Part shown: positions 25,189 to 34,168 of the stretch, piece by piece | Numbering within the stretch: position 1 is the stretch's first letter | Layout: the number at the start of each line of letters is the position of its first letter | Origin: SB11 sp965249955 | Lineage (GTDB): Bacteria > Bacteroidota > Bacteroidia > UBA8524 | Reading direction: 5' to 3' | Length of the DNA: 64,000 bases | Assembly (NCBI GenBank): GCA_965249955.1 | Contig: OZ252261.1 | Span: forward strand, 1,488,001 to 1,552,000 | Translations under genes and position numbers: made by a program | The notes under the pieces: model-generated | What the model was told of the DNA's origin: nothing | The model's input: the letters and a program-made list of their open reading frames with translations, nothing else | Database searches by the model: none

Positions 25189-28100
25189 TTACCTCAACAG
25201 AGTAACTGTACCGCTAAAGGTATATGGTTTGCCTGAGAAGCTGGTAACATTTACCACGTATGTGTATACATCTTGTTGAGCGGGTTCACCTTTAAATTTA
25301 CCGTCCCAACCTTGTTCAATATTGTTTGAATAATGTACTTTTTCACCCCAACGGCTAAAGATAAACATCTCAAAAGACTCAAAACCTTCAGCAGTTACAT
25401 GGAAGTAATTGTTCTTTTCAGGGCCGTAAGGATCAGGAGTAAACGCATTAGGGATAAATACGGTAATATCAGGACCTATTAATAAGGTATCTGTATGTAC
25501 TGAACGACATCCCTTATCGGTTACCGCAGTTAAGGTAACAATATACAAACCTGTATCGGTAGGGTATTCGTAAGTAGGGCTAAAGTCTTTGCTTGTTTTA
25601 CCGCTTATATCTCCATATTCCCAAGTGTAGTCTAAATTTTTAACTACCCCAGGCAAATCAATACGGGTTAAATTGGTAAACACTACATCTGTTGCAGCAA
25701 CTGTAGTTACCTCACGAGACATTTTAAAGTCAGCATCAGGAGTTGGGTGAACGGTTACTTGTACAGGAAGCGCATTCTTAAAGCACGATGTTTTATTATT
25801 GGTTACTTTAAGGGTTACCGTATACAGACCTTGTTGGTTGTACTCGTGGCTTTCTTTGCCTTTAGTTCCTGTATTAGAACTGCTGGCTGCATCACCAAAG
25901 TTCCACAAGTAATCAGCATCTGCTGCTTGATCGGTCAAAGCAGTAAAGTCTACCACATGAGGTTCACAACCTTCTAATGGATTGCCAATAATATCGGCAG
26001 TAGGAATAGGATGAATTTCTACATTAAACGATCGTGTTGCAGGTGCACACACATCATCAGCAATAGTATTGGTGGTAAATACCGTTATATCAAAACCTTG
26101 TGTAGCATTGTCCTGTGCTCCGGGAGTATATACCGGTGTATTAGCTACAGTGTTATCAAATGTACCGTCACCGGTGGTAGACCATTGTACTCCTGTAGCA
26201 GCAGTATACGTTGCCGACAGGTTGAACGGTTCTCCTTCGCAAGCTGCAGGAGGAACAACTACCGTTAGTGAGGGTGTTTGTTGTATCTCAAACGAGCTGG
26301 CTGCATCTACTTTACAACCGTTTAGGGTAACACTATAGTTTACAGGGAATGTTCCAAAACCTGTTGCGGTTATATCTACCTGACCCCCTGCACTTACTGT
26401 AGCAGCAGTACTGCTCCATACACCACCTGATGGTGAGCCGTATGCACTGATAGAGTTAAAGCCTGCATCTTCACATACTTTAGGAATAGCTGCTATTTGT
26501 GTATTAGGTATGGGTTTAATGGTAAATTGGAATGAGTCATTCACAGGACAGTTGTTGCCCGGTATATCGTAGGTATAGTATACGTATGAAGTGCCTCCTG
26601 TATAGGCAGGGAACAAAGCAGGGTTGATTTCAGTGCCAACTAATCCCATACCGCCTATTTTTTGTGACCAAGTACCTCCTGTTGGGTTAGCACCTGATAC
26701 TAAGTTTAAATCAACAGGAACACCGTTTTGACACAATGGAGGTAATGCTCCTGCATCTACTACGGGTATTTGTCTTACTGTAATATTTGCCGTATCGTAA
26801 TTGGTACAACCGGTTGAAGAGTTGCTTACTTTAGATATGGCTTGGTAAGTATTGTTTTGTGGCAATTGGTTTACATCTAAAGTATACCCTGCAAAACCTT
26901 GTTTTTGTATGGCCGCTTGTACCTGTGGATTATCAGAAGTCCAAGTAATGGTTCCCAATAAACCGGGGGTAACCGTAATGTGTTTGCCTAAATCTATTTT
27001 ACCATCGTATCCGCAATAGCTACCGTCACTGGCATTTGCAGCAGGTAAGGGATTAACGGGTACTGTGGTAATGTCAGAGTTTTTACATCCTTTATTGTCT
27101 ATAACTGTATAACGTACTCTATGACCGGTAGGGGATGGAGCTGGGGGCGGGTTAGCACCTGCACTATCAGGATAGAAGAAGTTACCGCTTACAATATTGG
27201 GTTTATCTACACCTGTCCATGTTCCTGTGTTAAGGGTCGGCCATGCTAATCCTTCTATTGATAATCCAAATCTTGGGTCGTTAACACAACGGGCAGAAAT
27301 AGAAGAGAAGGAAATAGTGGGCAATTCGTTTTTACGTACCTGAACGGTATCGGTATTGGTACACGTAATACCCATATAAGTTCGGGTGGCTTTTACATGT
27401 ACCTCTCTATCGCCTGTAACCACAAAGCTATGGGTGTTAAAGGTAGATACAGGGGAAGCTAGGTTGGGAACGATATACCACTGGTAGCTGTCGGCTCCTG
27501 TAGCAGTCATGTTAACGGTGTCTTTATCACAAATACTTTGGTTAGGGCCTGCATCAACGGGTACAGTATTAACAAACAAGTTCATACTGTCGTAGTTGCT
27601 GCAACCTAAACTATCGGTAAGTTGTAAAACATACAAACCGCTGTCTTTTATATCGATATAGCGAGAGGTGTCGTTGGTACTCCATAAGAAGGTATAAGGA
27701 ATACTATCGTTACCACCGTCCAGTGAGTGCAACTGGTCGTAGCAGATACGAACATCAGGGCCAATATTTATAGGGGGCAAGGGGCTCCATTTTACTTTTA
27801 CGGTATCGCTGTTATCACAGCCTTCTCCATCTTTTACCGAAACCCAAAAACTTGAGTCTACTCCGGGGTTTACTACTGTTTTTTGGGTAGTGTCTCCTGT
27901 GCTCCAAGTATAGTGGTAGGCTGGTTTACCATAGGTGGTAATGGCATCAAAGGTCATGGGGTTACCGTCACAAATAAGGGTATCTGTGGGCAAGTCTACC
28001 TGCACAAAGGGGTCAATGTCTATGGTGTCAACAAAAGCGTTCACACAAGGTGTTGATGTTTTTAAGGTAAGGAACAAACGGTTTTTACCGGGTTGGAAAC

Positions 28101-29445
28101 GAAGGGTGTCTTGTTTTTTACCGCTAAAAGCTATGTTTCTACCAATACTGTCTTTTACCAACCACTCGTGGGTTAAACCCGGATAGTTGTTTTTAAGGGG
28201 GGTATAGTCAATAGCTACTTTACCACAAATTAATTTGTTGGCTATAATAGTAGCTTCAGGACTCTCTCGAACCGTTATACTAAACGAACGGATAGCCTGA
28301 CCTGCAATATCGCAACCATCATCTTTTGCAGTAATAGTAAAAGAGTAGGGAACATTACTAACATCGTTTTTAGTTGGAGTCCAACAAACACTACCCGATG
28401 CTTTTTTTACTGAACCATTATTGTGGGTAAAGGTGGCTTTGGGTATACCCCTGTTCCAACTAATACGCACGGTATCTTTAGCATCATCATCACTGGTTTC
28501 AATATCAACACATACTTGTTGACCCGAACAGGCAATGGCACTTTGCCCCTTTATTTTGGGTATTTTATTATTGGGGCAATTAATAACAATTACCTGCATA
28601 TCCCGTCGCGTTATGCCCACTTTGGTCATTACGCCATTTATTTTACGCCACTCTGTTACCTCTATTACCAGTACTGTTACTTCGTTTACTTTAGTGGGGC
28701 GGAAGTTTATATCACCGGTTACTTCGTCAAACTGAAAACCTGCAGGAAAATTTAATGTAGAGTTTGGAAAGCCTAAAAAGGTAATTGGTTTTTGAGCACT
28801 AAAAGCACCTGTATATGGTATTTTGGCTCCGGGACCTTCCAAAGGGTCAACCAGTTTGTATGAAAGAGAATCGCCAACATCAATAGTATCCAACGCTCCG
28901 TTGTTAAAACTAAAATCTTGACCTACGCATACTAGGGCAGCTGGTTTAGATGTAAACGTTGGTGAACTGTTGCACGGGTTAATACATTTATCTAATATAG
29001 CTTCTGTATAAAAGTTTCTACCGGCTGCACCTGTTGATATAATACCATTACGGGCTTGTTGCTGCCAGCTTAGGGTAACCTCGCAACAGTTTAAAGCACT
29101 TAAATCTATAATGCCTTTATAAACATGCTCTTCTATACCGTATGGAAAAGCGCCTTGACAACGGCTTTTGTTTGGGCAGTTGGGGTTGATGTTGGTTACA
29201 TCGTTTACGGCAATTTTAGGTAGGTTAAATGATGCATTGCCCGTACCCGACGTGCATTTAGCATCTAAATTACTTGCTTGAAGCGGAATACCGTTGCAAT
29301 CGCGATATACAGTAACGGTTACTTCGTATTTACCATTACCCAAGCATTTATAAGTAATATCGCTACCCATCATGTGGGAAGCCTTAATTTTAACGGCACT
29401 TGCCGCTAAAAATATAAAAATACAAAATGTTATTAATCTTTTCAT
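25189..29445 (-). CDS. Giant T9SS cargo protein with PKD domains and type B (CHU_C) sorting domain
   Basis: A 1418-residue surface or secreted protein. The signal peptide is MKRLITFCIFIFLAASAVK. The body is a chain of Ig-like/PKD-like beta domains, many with paired cysteines and repeated CxNxDT-type strands (for example CTNTDTVQVRKNELPTI, CTNYDTANITVRQIP). Two clearer PKD domains come near the end, with YLWNFGDAASS and YTWEYGD. The last 95 residues are the gliding-motility-associated C-terminal domain: FIPNAFTPDPYGPEKNNYF, then FSRWGEKVHYSNN, then GWDGKFKGEPAQQDVYTYVV, the type B signal for T9SS export. Likely an adhesin. It is a single-gene unit. Confidence 0.92.
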   Translation of the reverse strand: MKRLITFCIFIFLAASAVKIKASHMMGSDITYKCLGNGKYEVTVTVYRDCNGIPLQASNLDAKCTSGTGNASFNLPKIAVNDVTNINPNCPNKSRCQGAFPYGIEEHVYKGIIDLSALNCCEVTLSWQQQARNGIISTGAAGRNFYTEAILDKCINPCNSSPTFTSKPAALVCVGQDFSFNNGALDTIDVGDSLSYKLVDPLEGPGAKIPYTGAFSAQKPITFLGFPNSTLNFPAGFQFDEVTGDINFRPTKVNEVTVLVIEVTEWRKINGVMTKVGITRRDMQVIVINCPNNKIPKIKGQSAIACSGQQVCVDIETSDDDAKDTVRISWNRGIPKATFTHNNGSVKKASGSVCWTPTKNDVSNVPYSFTITAKDDGCDIAGQAIRSFSITVRESPEATIIANKLICGKVAIDYTPLKNNYPGLTHEWLVKDSIGRNIAFSGKKQDTLRFQPGKNRLFLTLKTSTPCVNAFVDTIDIDPFVQVDLPTDTLICDGNPMTFDAITTYGKPAYHYTWSTGDTTQKTVVNPGVDSSFWVSVKDGEGCDNSDTVKVKWSPLPPINIGPDVRICYDQLHSLDGGNDSIPYTFLWSTNDTSRYIDIKDSGLYVLQLTDSLGCSNYDSMNLFVNTVPVDAGPNQSICDKDTVNMTATGADSYQWYIVPNLASPVSTFNTHSFVVTGDREVHVKATRTYMGITCTNTDTVQVRKNELPTISFSSISARCVNDPRFGLSIEGLAWPTLNTGTWTGVDKPNIVSGNFFYPDSAGANPPPAPSPTGHRVRYTVIDNKGCKNSDITTVPVNPLPAANASDGSYCGYDGKIDLGKHITVTPGLLGTITWTSDNPQVQAAIQKQGFAGYTLDVNQLPQNNTYQAISKVSNSSTGCTNYDTANITVRQIPVVDAGALPPLCQNGVPVDLNLVSGANPTGGTWSQKIGGMGLVGTEINPALFPAYTGGTSYVYYTYDIPGNNCPVNDSFQFTIKPIPNTQIAAIPKVCEDAGFNSISAYGSPSGGVWSSTAATVSAGGQVDITATGFGTFPVNYSVTLNGCKVDAASSFEIQQTPSLTVVVPPAACEGEPFNLSATYTAATGVQWSTTGDGTFDNTVANTPVYTPGAQDNATQGFDITVFTTNTIADDVCAPATRSFNVEIHPIPTADIIGNPLEGCEPHVVDFTALTDQAADADYLWNFGDAASSSNTGTKGKESHEYNQQGLYTVTLKVTNNKTSCFKNALPVQVTVHPTPDADFKMSREVTTVAATDVVFTNLTRIDLPGVVKNLDYTWEYGDISGKTSKDFSPTYEYPTDTGLYIVTLTAVTDKGCRSVHTDTLLIGPDITVFIPNAFTPDPYGPEKNNYFHVTAEGFESFEMFIFSRWGEKVHYSNNIEQGWDGKFKGEPAQQDVYTYVVNVTSFSGKPYTFSGTVTLLR

Positions 29446-29531
29446 AATGTCCTTCTAATATGGTGCGTTCATAAGTAAGAGAACACTAGATTGTGTATTG
29501 TTGCTTTCACCTATACTTTTTTATACAAAAC

Positions 29532-29539
29532 CAAAAATA
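29532..29539 (-). promoter_or_regulatory. Predicted -7 element of the T9SS cargo gene
   Basis: On the minus strand this reads TATTTTTG, matching TAnnTTTG. It gives a 5' leader of about 85 bases before the giant cargo gene, long for this genome. Confidence 0.35.
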
Positions 29540-29563
29540 TAGTATATAAACTTACGAACAAAA

Positions 29564-30583
29564 TTATCCCCACACCTTAGTTCCTTCGGTACAGTTCTTA
29601 CATATATCAATGTTTTTGCGGCCTTTTAAGATTTGTTTACGGAAATTGTGGTATTGCTTTCCGCGCCACACTTGCTTAAAGGTACTGTATTTCAAATCTC
29701 CCAATTGGTGGGTAGCATCTTTATCAAAGCAACAGGGTACCACAAGCCCATCCCATGTTATTACGCAGCTGTGCCAAAGTTTCCAGCAATGGTTTATCAA
29801 ACGGTTTTTTATGGTAAACCCAGCTGCTACTTTTTTATAACGGCTGTATTCTTCGTTTTCAGGTATTAAATCGCTGCCGTTTTCATAATCGTAAATTTGT
29901 GCTGTTTTAATACCTAGTTCATCTACACCATACTCTTTAGATAAACGTTTTACTTCGGGTATTTCGTGTTCGTTATGGCTAAAAACTATAAACTGCCATA
30001 TAATGTGTGGGGTGGGGCTGTTTAGTTCTTTTTTCCATTTAGAAAGGTTTTTTGTCCCTTCAAGCACCTTATCCAGCTTTCCGCCAATGCGGTATTTTTT
30101 ATACGTTTCTTCCGATACGCCGTCAATAGAAATAATTACCCTATCCAGTCCGCTTTCAACCGTTTTGCGGGCATTTTCATCGCTTAGGTAATGGGCATTG
30201 GTGCTGGTAGCTGTATATATTTTTTTATCGTGGGCATATTTTACCATATCTAAAAAATCAGGATTTAGGTACGGCTCTCCTTGAAAATACAGGATAAGGT
30301 AGGTGAGGTCTTTGCCCAAATCGTCTAAAATACCTTTGTACAAATCGCCTTGTAACATACCTGTGGGTCGACTAAACGAACGCAAACCACTGGGGCACTG
30401 CGGGCAGCGTAGGTTGCAAGAAGTGGTTGGCTCTACCGATATACTTATAGGATTGCCCCAATGAATGGGCTTTTTGGTAATTTTAGCAACAAAATATGCA
30501 GCTACTACTTTGGTAGCATTCCAAACCCTGCGTGGTGTTAGTTTCGACACAAAATTCAGTCCGTCTCTCAGGTTACGGTTCAT
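29564..30583 (-). CDS. Radical SAM protein with SPASM domain
   Basis: A 339-residue radical S-adenosylmethionine enzyme. The [4Fe-4S]-SAM motif is C56-N-L-R-C60-P-Q-C63, followed by a TIM-barrel core with YFQGEPYL and VIISIDGVSEETY. A C-terminal SPASM region holds auxiliary-cluster cysteines: HCWKLWHSC, VPCCFDK, and ICKNC. The family includes peptide- and enzyme-modifying catalysts and activating enzymes; the substrate is not evident. It sits 16 bp downstream of an FAD/NAD(P)H reductase gene on the same strand, which could be its electron source. Confidence 0.9.
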   Translation of the reverse strand: MNRNLRDGLNFVSKLTPRRVWNATKVVAAYFVAKITKKPIHWGNPISISVEPTTSCNLRCPQCPSGLRSFSRPTGMLQGDLYKGILDDLGKDLTYLILYFQGEPYLNPDFLDMVKYAHDKKIYTATSTNAHYLSDENARKTVESGLDRVIISIDGVSEETYKKYRIGGKLDKVLEGTKNLSKWKKELNSPTPHIIWQFIVFSHNEHEIPEVKRLSKEYGVDELGIKTAQIYDYENGSDLIPENEEYSRYKKVAAGFTIKNRLINHCWKLWHSCVITWDGLVVPCCFDKDATHQLGDLKYSTFKQVWRGKQYHNFRKQILKGRKNIDICKNCTEGTKVWG

Positions 30584-30599
30584 CTATCAGGTTTGTTTT

Positions 30600-31307
30600 T
30601 TAATCGTACAGTTCAAAATTAATTTGTTTGCGGCTGTAGCCCATTTCTTTTAAGCTATTCTTTGCCTCTTTCACCATGCTGCTCCATCCGCATATATAAA
30701 AAGTAGCCGGCGGTGTTGCCGCAAACAGCTTTTTATATATGGGGTGCACATACCCTTTTTCTCCCCCCCACTCTTCTCTCGAAAGTGTGGGTATAAAAGT
30801 AAATTCAGGATGTGTTTTGGCCAACTCTTCAAATTCACTTCTATATAAAATATCTTTTTCGGTGCGGTTGCCAAACACCAAATACACGTTTTTGTGGGCA
30901 ATATTTTGGTTAAAAATATGGCTTAACATACTGCGCAGTGGGGCAACTCCCGTGCCAGTGGCTATTAGGCAAACATCTGTTTCTATATTTTCATTTAAGA
31001 AAAAACGACCTTGTGGAGCCGACACTTTTAATGTGCTACCCACAACAATATTCTTAAAAAGATACGACGTACCCTGCCCGTCTTCTTTCAATACTACGCA
31101 CAACTCAATTATATTTCCCTTGGGTGCTGATGCTATAGAATAGCTTCGGGTAGTAAACTCGTGCTGTATTGGTAAATCAAGCATTACAAACTGACCGGGT
31201 AAAAAATCAAATTTCTCTACTCCATCAATAGTTATAAAATACCTTTTTACATTGGGCGATTCTTGAATAATCTGTGTTACAGTGCCGTTATAAAAGCCTT
31301 GTTGCAT
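30600..31307 (-). CDS. Ferredoxin reductase-type FAD/NAD(P)H oxidoreductase
   Basis: A 235-residue plant-type FNR-superfamily protein. RSYSIAS binds FAD, GTGVAPLRSML and the closing YICGWSSMVKEAK bind NAD(P)H. It has no iron-sulfur domain of its own. The 16-bp gap to the radical SAM gene suggests one transcript. The first 45 bp overlap on the other strand an open frame upstream of the nucleosidase; the true nucleosidase start lies 78 bp away. Confidence 0.88.
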   Translation of the reverse strand: MQQGFYNGTVTQIIQESPNVKRYFITIDGVEKFDFLPGQFVMLDLPIQHEFTTRSYSIASAPKGNIIELCVVLKEDGQGTSYLFKNIVVGSTLKVSAPQGRFFLNENIETDVCLIATGTGVAPLRSMLSHIFNQNIAHKNVYLVFGNRTEKDILYRSEFEELAKTHPEFTFIPTLSREEWGGEKGYVHPIYKKLFAATPPATFYICGWSSMVKEAKNSLKEMGYSRKQINFELYD

Positions 31308-31385
31308 AGCAGGGCAAAGATACTAAACCCTAAGCCATTCCCTAATTTATGGCTGGTAATGATATGCAACTTATATTTGCCTGTA

Positions 31386-32144
31386 ATGATAGCTATAATG
31401 GGCGCAATGCCTCAAGAAGTTGAAGGTTTGGTAGCCGCCATGCAAAATGTTGAGGTAAAAGAAGCCGGTATGCGTACCTATTACAAAGGCGTTTTGTTTG
31501 GGCAACAAGCTGTAGTTGTATTTTCACGATGGGGAAAGGTGGCTGCCGCAACAACCGCTTTGCACTTGCTGCACCAATACCCTGTGCAGCAGCTTATTTT
31601 TACAGGTGTGGCAGGTGCTATACACCAAAAACTAAACATTGGCGATGTGGTAATAGGCCACAAGCTTTACCAGCACGATATGGATGCTCGCCCTTTGATG
31701 CAGCAGTTTGAAATACCCTTGCTTGGAAAAACCTTTTTTGAGACCGATAGTGCACACAGGCAAACTGCTTTTGATAGTGCAGCTAAATTATTGGCTGAAA
31801 ACACACTTTTGGAAGCCATAAGCCCGCAACAACTAACACAATACAACATTGCCTCGCCGCAAGCCTACATGGGTGATATAGCCAGTGGCGATAAGTTTTT
31901 TAATACTACTGCCCACAAAAACAAGCTGATACAACACTTACCCCAAGTTTTGTGTGTAGAAATGGAAGGCGCAGCCGTTGCCCAAGTTTGCTACGAGTAT
32001 GGCTTACCTTTTAGTATTGTGCGTATAATATCAGACGTGGCGGACGATAACTCACACATCGATTTTCCATCGTTTGTAACTAATGTTGCCAGCCAATACA
32101 GCGTGGCTATTATAAAAGAAATTTTTAGCCATCAATCAGCTTAA
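31386..32144 (+). CDS. mtnN: 5'-methylthioadenosine/S-adenosylhomocysteine nucleosidase
   Basis: Cleaves methylthioadenosine, SAH and 5'-deoxyadenosine, removing by-products that inhibit SAM-dependent and radical SAM enzymes. The 252-residue product starts MIAIMGAMPQEVEGL, the exact family opening with catalytic E11. Later motifs are FTGVAGAIHQKLNIGDVVIG, VEMEGAAVAQVC (ribose-binding Met/Glu) and the catalytic Asp in RIISDVADD. I chose the ATG at 31386 since the frame upstream adds 41 residues with no homology and crosses the divergent gene. Confidence 0.93.
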   Translation: MIAIMGAMPQEVEGLVAAMQNVEVKEAGMRTYYKGVLFGQQAVVVFSRWGKVAAATTALHLLHQYPVQQLIFTGVAGAIHQKLNIGDVVIGHKLYQHDMDARPLMQQFEIPLLGKTFFETDSAHRQTAFDSAAKLLAENTLLEAISPQQLTQYNIASPQAYMGDIASGDKFFNTTAHKNKLIQHLPQVLCVEMEGAAVAQVCYEYGLPFSIVRIISDVADDNSHIDFPSFVTNVASQYSVAIIKEIFSHQSA

Positions 32145-32216
32145 AACAAAGGCGTTTCCAATCCCTTTTGTTTCTTTCTCTCAAAAAAATGTTGCACAGT
32201 ATTTTTAAATCAACTT

Positions 32217-32233
32217 ACTTTGCATTACAAAGT
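32217..32233 (+). promoter_or_regulatory. Operator-like palindrome 1: ACTTTG-N5-CAAAGT
   Basis: Perfect 6-5-6 inverted repeat (spacer CATTA), ending 11 bases before the ATG of the first gene of the winged-helix locus and followed by GCTTTTAAATT. It overlaps a possible -7 element (TTACTTTG). Two more copies occur in this locus at the same place relative to a start codon. Confidence 0.75.
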
Positions 32234-32244
32234 GCTTTTAAATT

Positions 32245-32883
32245 ATGAATGAAAAAGAAAGCCAATTGACGGATTTGCGTGAAATACGCAGTATAATGGA
32301 GCGCAACACCCGCTTTATTTCGCTAAGCGGATTTTCGGGTATATCAGCTGGTTTAGTTGCTTTAGCCTCGGCCTATATCACGCACAGGTATTTAGTAAGT
32401 GAAGGTGTGCGAAGAACATTTGAATATGTTGAGGTGTATATATCTCCCCAACAAGAGCGTACAATTGTTTTTAACCTGTTTGTTATAGCCATTACCACTT
32501 TGGCAACAGCTTTGCTACTAGCCATTGCTTTTACAGCACGCAAGGCCAAAAAAGAAGGGGTAAACTTATTTGACAAAACAGCCCTGCGCTTGGCAGTAAA
32601 TATGTTGCTGCCACTGGGTAGCGGAGGCTTGTTTTGTATGGCACTGCTATACCACTACGAGTATGGCTTGGTAGCCCCTGCCACACTGGTCTTTTATGGT
32701 TTGGCTTTGTTTAATGCAGGAAAGTATACCCTAAACGAGATTAGATATTTAGGTTTGTGCCAAATTGGTTTGGGCTTACTGGCCAGTTTTTATGTGGGCT
32801 ACGGACTTGAGTTTTGGGCAATGGGCTTTGGTGTATTGCACATTGTATACGGGTTTGTGATGTGGTATAAATACGATAGATAA
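32245..32883 (+). CDS. Multi-helix membrane protein linked to winged-helix regulator
   Basis: A 212-residue integral membrane protein with about six hydrophobic helices (near 28-46, 75-97, 115-133, 140-158, 165-182, 188-205). The N-terminus, KESQLTDLREIRSIMERNTRFISLSG, is a conserved-looking cytoplasmic helix. I do not know its function. It is the first gene of the regulated locus, directly behind operator 1, and its stop is three bases before the regulator gene, a pairing that suggests the membrane protein and regulator work together. Confidence 0.8.
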   Translation: MNEKESQLTDLREIRSIMERNTRFISLSGFSGISAGLVALASAYITHRYLVSEGVRRTFEYVEVYISPQQERTIVFNLFVIAITTLATALLLAIAFTARKAKKEGVNLFDKTALRLAVNMLLPLGSGGLFCMALLYHYEYGLVAPATLVFYGLALFNAGKYTLNEIRYLGLCQIGLGLLASFYVGYGLEFWAMGFGVLHIVYGFVMWYKYDR

Positions 32884-32886
32884 AAA

Positions 32887-33186
32887 ATGAAACCGCTTTT
32901 AGACGGATTTGATAAGGCTTTTGAAAACCGCACGCGGCTGGCAATAATGAGTGTGCTAGTGGTGAATGCCAGTGTTGACTTTAATACACTAAAGGAAACG
33001 CTGCAAGTAACCGACGGTAACCTTGCCAGCCATATTACCGCGCTTGAAAAAGTGGGATATATAGAGGTGAGAAAGGGTTTTATAGGCCGCAAAACAAACA
33101 CTACGTACAAAGCCACCAAACTAGGCACAAAAGCATTTAAAGATCACCTAGACAGCTTGGAAAGTTTTATTAAAAATATAGAATAG
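32887..33186 (+). CDS. Winged-helix transcriptional regulator (HTH_34 type)
   Basis: A 99-residue protein consisting only of a winged helix: FDKAFENRTRLAIMSVLVVN, then recognition-helix region LQVTDGNLASHITALEKVGY, then the wing VRKGFIGRKTNTTYKAT. This resembles the winged-helix DNA-binding family found in many bacteria as a stand-alone regulator. It has no sensor domain, so the signal may act on it directly or through the membrane protein encoded three bases upstream. The best candidate binding site is the palindrome found before this operon and twice more downstream, which implies self-regulation. Confidence 0.92.
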   Translation: MKPLLDGFDKAFENRTRLAIMSVLVVNASVDFNTLKETLQVTDGNLASHITALEKVGYIEVRKGFIGRKTNTTYKATKLGTKAFKDHLDSLESFIKNIE

Positions 33187-33226
33187 AAAGGCCATGAATT
33201 GTTGTGGCTATTTTTTTTGATTACTC

Positions 33227-33243
33227 ACTTTGAAACACAAAGT
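33227..33243 (+). promoter_or_regulatory. Operator-like palindrome 2: ACTTTG-N5-CAAAGT
   Basis: Perfect 6-5-6 inverted repeat (spacer AAACA), ending 9 bases before the ATG at 33253 and followed by ACTTTTGAT. Same arrangement as copies 1 and 3. Confidence 0.75.
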
Positions 33244-33252
33244 ACTTTTGAT

Positions 33253-33984
33253 ATGGAAAAAACATTTTTTGTTACACTAAAAGAACTACTACGCAAAAAA
33301 GACGACTTGCTAAAACGCACACTGGGCGTTGGCCTATCTAACCAAGAAATGGGGGGATTGTTTATTTTAAGCATATCCATGTTTACTTGTTATGGTTTTT
33401 TATTAGGCGCACAATTCAATTTATTACAATCATTAGTTTCAGGTGTAAAGCTGCCTTTGCTTTTTATTCTCACCACTCTAATTTGTTTTCCCACCCTGTA
33501 TATGTTCCTTTCGTATTTGGGCATAAAACAAGGACTTAAACAAATTTTAGGATTACTTGTGGTTTGCCTCACCTATATAAGCCTTGTTATTGCTGCCTTT
33601 GCTCCAGTTGCTTTTTTCTTTCTAATCACCACTAATGGTTATGCCTTTTACAAGTTTATAAATATTGTAATAATTGCTATTGGCGGTTATATAGGAATAC
33701 GCCTGTTTTATGAGCAAATGCTTTTGATTTATAAAGAAAGTTGGCTGCCTGCTATTGAACAAGAAACTGTAGAGCCAACAACTGAAAAAACAAATCCAGT
33801 TTTTAGAAAAGCAATATGGTTCACTTTTTCATGGGCAATGTTATATGCCATTATTGGCACACAACTCTCTTATACATTCAGCCCTTTTTTTGGCGACCCT
33901 ACACAAGAGTTTTTACTGATTAACGATAGAGGCGGCAATTTCTTTATGGATGTTATAGAAACCCTATCTCAACTTATAAAGTAA
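33253..33984 (+). CDS. Multi-pass membrane protein of the winged-helix regulon
   Basis: A 243-residue integral membrane protein with about five hydrophobic segments: near residues 32-50, 60-80, 92-115, 118-150 and 190-210. The N-terminal 30 residues (EKTFFVTLKELLRKKDDLLKR) are basic and cytoplasmic. I chose the ATG at 33253, which lies just after the palindrome; the longer open frame would translate across it. Function unknown. The layout of an amphipathic start plus helices resembles Yip1-like proteins, but I would not claim the family. Confidence 0.75.
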   Translation: MEKTFFVTLKELLRKKDDLLKRTLGVGLSNQEMGGLFILSISMFTCYGFLLGAQFNLLQSLVSGVKLPLLFILTTLICFPTLYMFLSYLGIKQGLKQILGLLVVCLTYISLVIAAFAPVAFFFLITTNGYAFYKFINIVIIAIGGYIGIRLFYEQMLLIYKESWLPAIEQETVEPTTEKTNPVFRKAIWFTFSWAMLYAIIGTQLSYTFSPFFGDPTQEFLLINDRGGNFFMDVIETLSQLIK

Positions 33985-34000
33985 TTTTTTTTAACCCTAC

Positions 34001-34017
34001 ACTTTGAAATACAAAGC
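34001..34017 (+). promoter_or_regulatory. Operator-like palindrome 3: ACTTTG-N5-CAAAGC
   Basis: Same motif with one mismatch in the last base (spacer AAATA). It ends 13 bases before the ATG of a 44-residue ORF and is followed by ACTTTTAATTCAA, matching the flank of the other two copies. Confidence 0.7.
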
Positions 34018-34030
34018 ACTTTTAATTCAA

Positions 34031-34165
34031 ATGGAAAAGATAAAATCTAAACTGAAAAGTTTGCTGCTGCGTGGGGCAATGCTACTGGTAGGTGCAGCAT
34101 GGACAATAGCCCAACGGTTGCGAATAGTATTGAAAGGGTATAACCACAAAAGCAAACACCACTAA
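34031..34165 (+). CDS. 44-residue basic membrane-associated peptide
   Basis: A short gene whose ATG lies directly after operator 3 and whose stop is three bases before the next ATG. The product begins MEKIKSKLKSLLLRGAMLLV, is very basic, and has one short hydrophobic stretch (about residues 11-27, LLLRGAMLLVGAAWTIA). The position between operator and the Coq4-like gene, with tight spacing, is the argument that it is real. Homology cannot be judged by eye. It may be a small membrane peptide or a leader. Confidence 0.6.
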   Translation: MEKIKSKLKSLLLRGAMLLVGAAWTIAQRLRIVLKGYNHKSKHH

Positions 34166-34168
34166 GCC

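Noticed and set aside
31263..31385. A longer start for the nucleosidase
   Set aside because: It crosses the start of the divergent reductase gene and has no homology; the ATG at 31386 gives the canonical MIAIMGAM opening.
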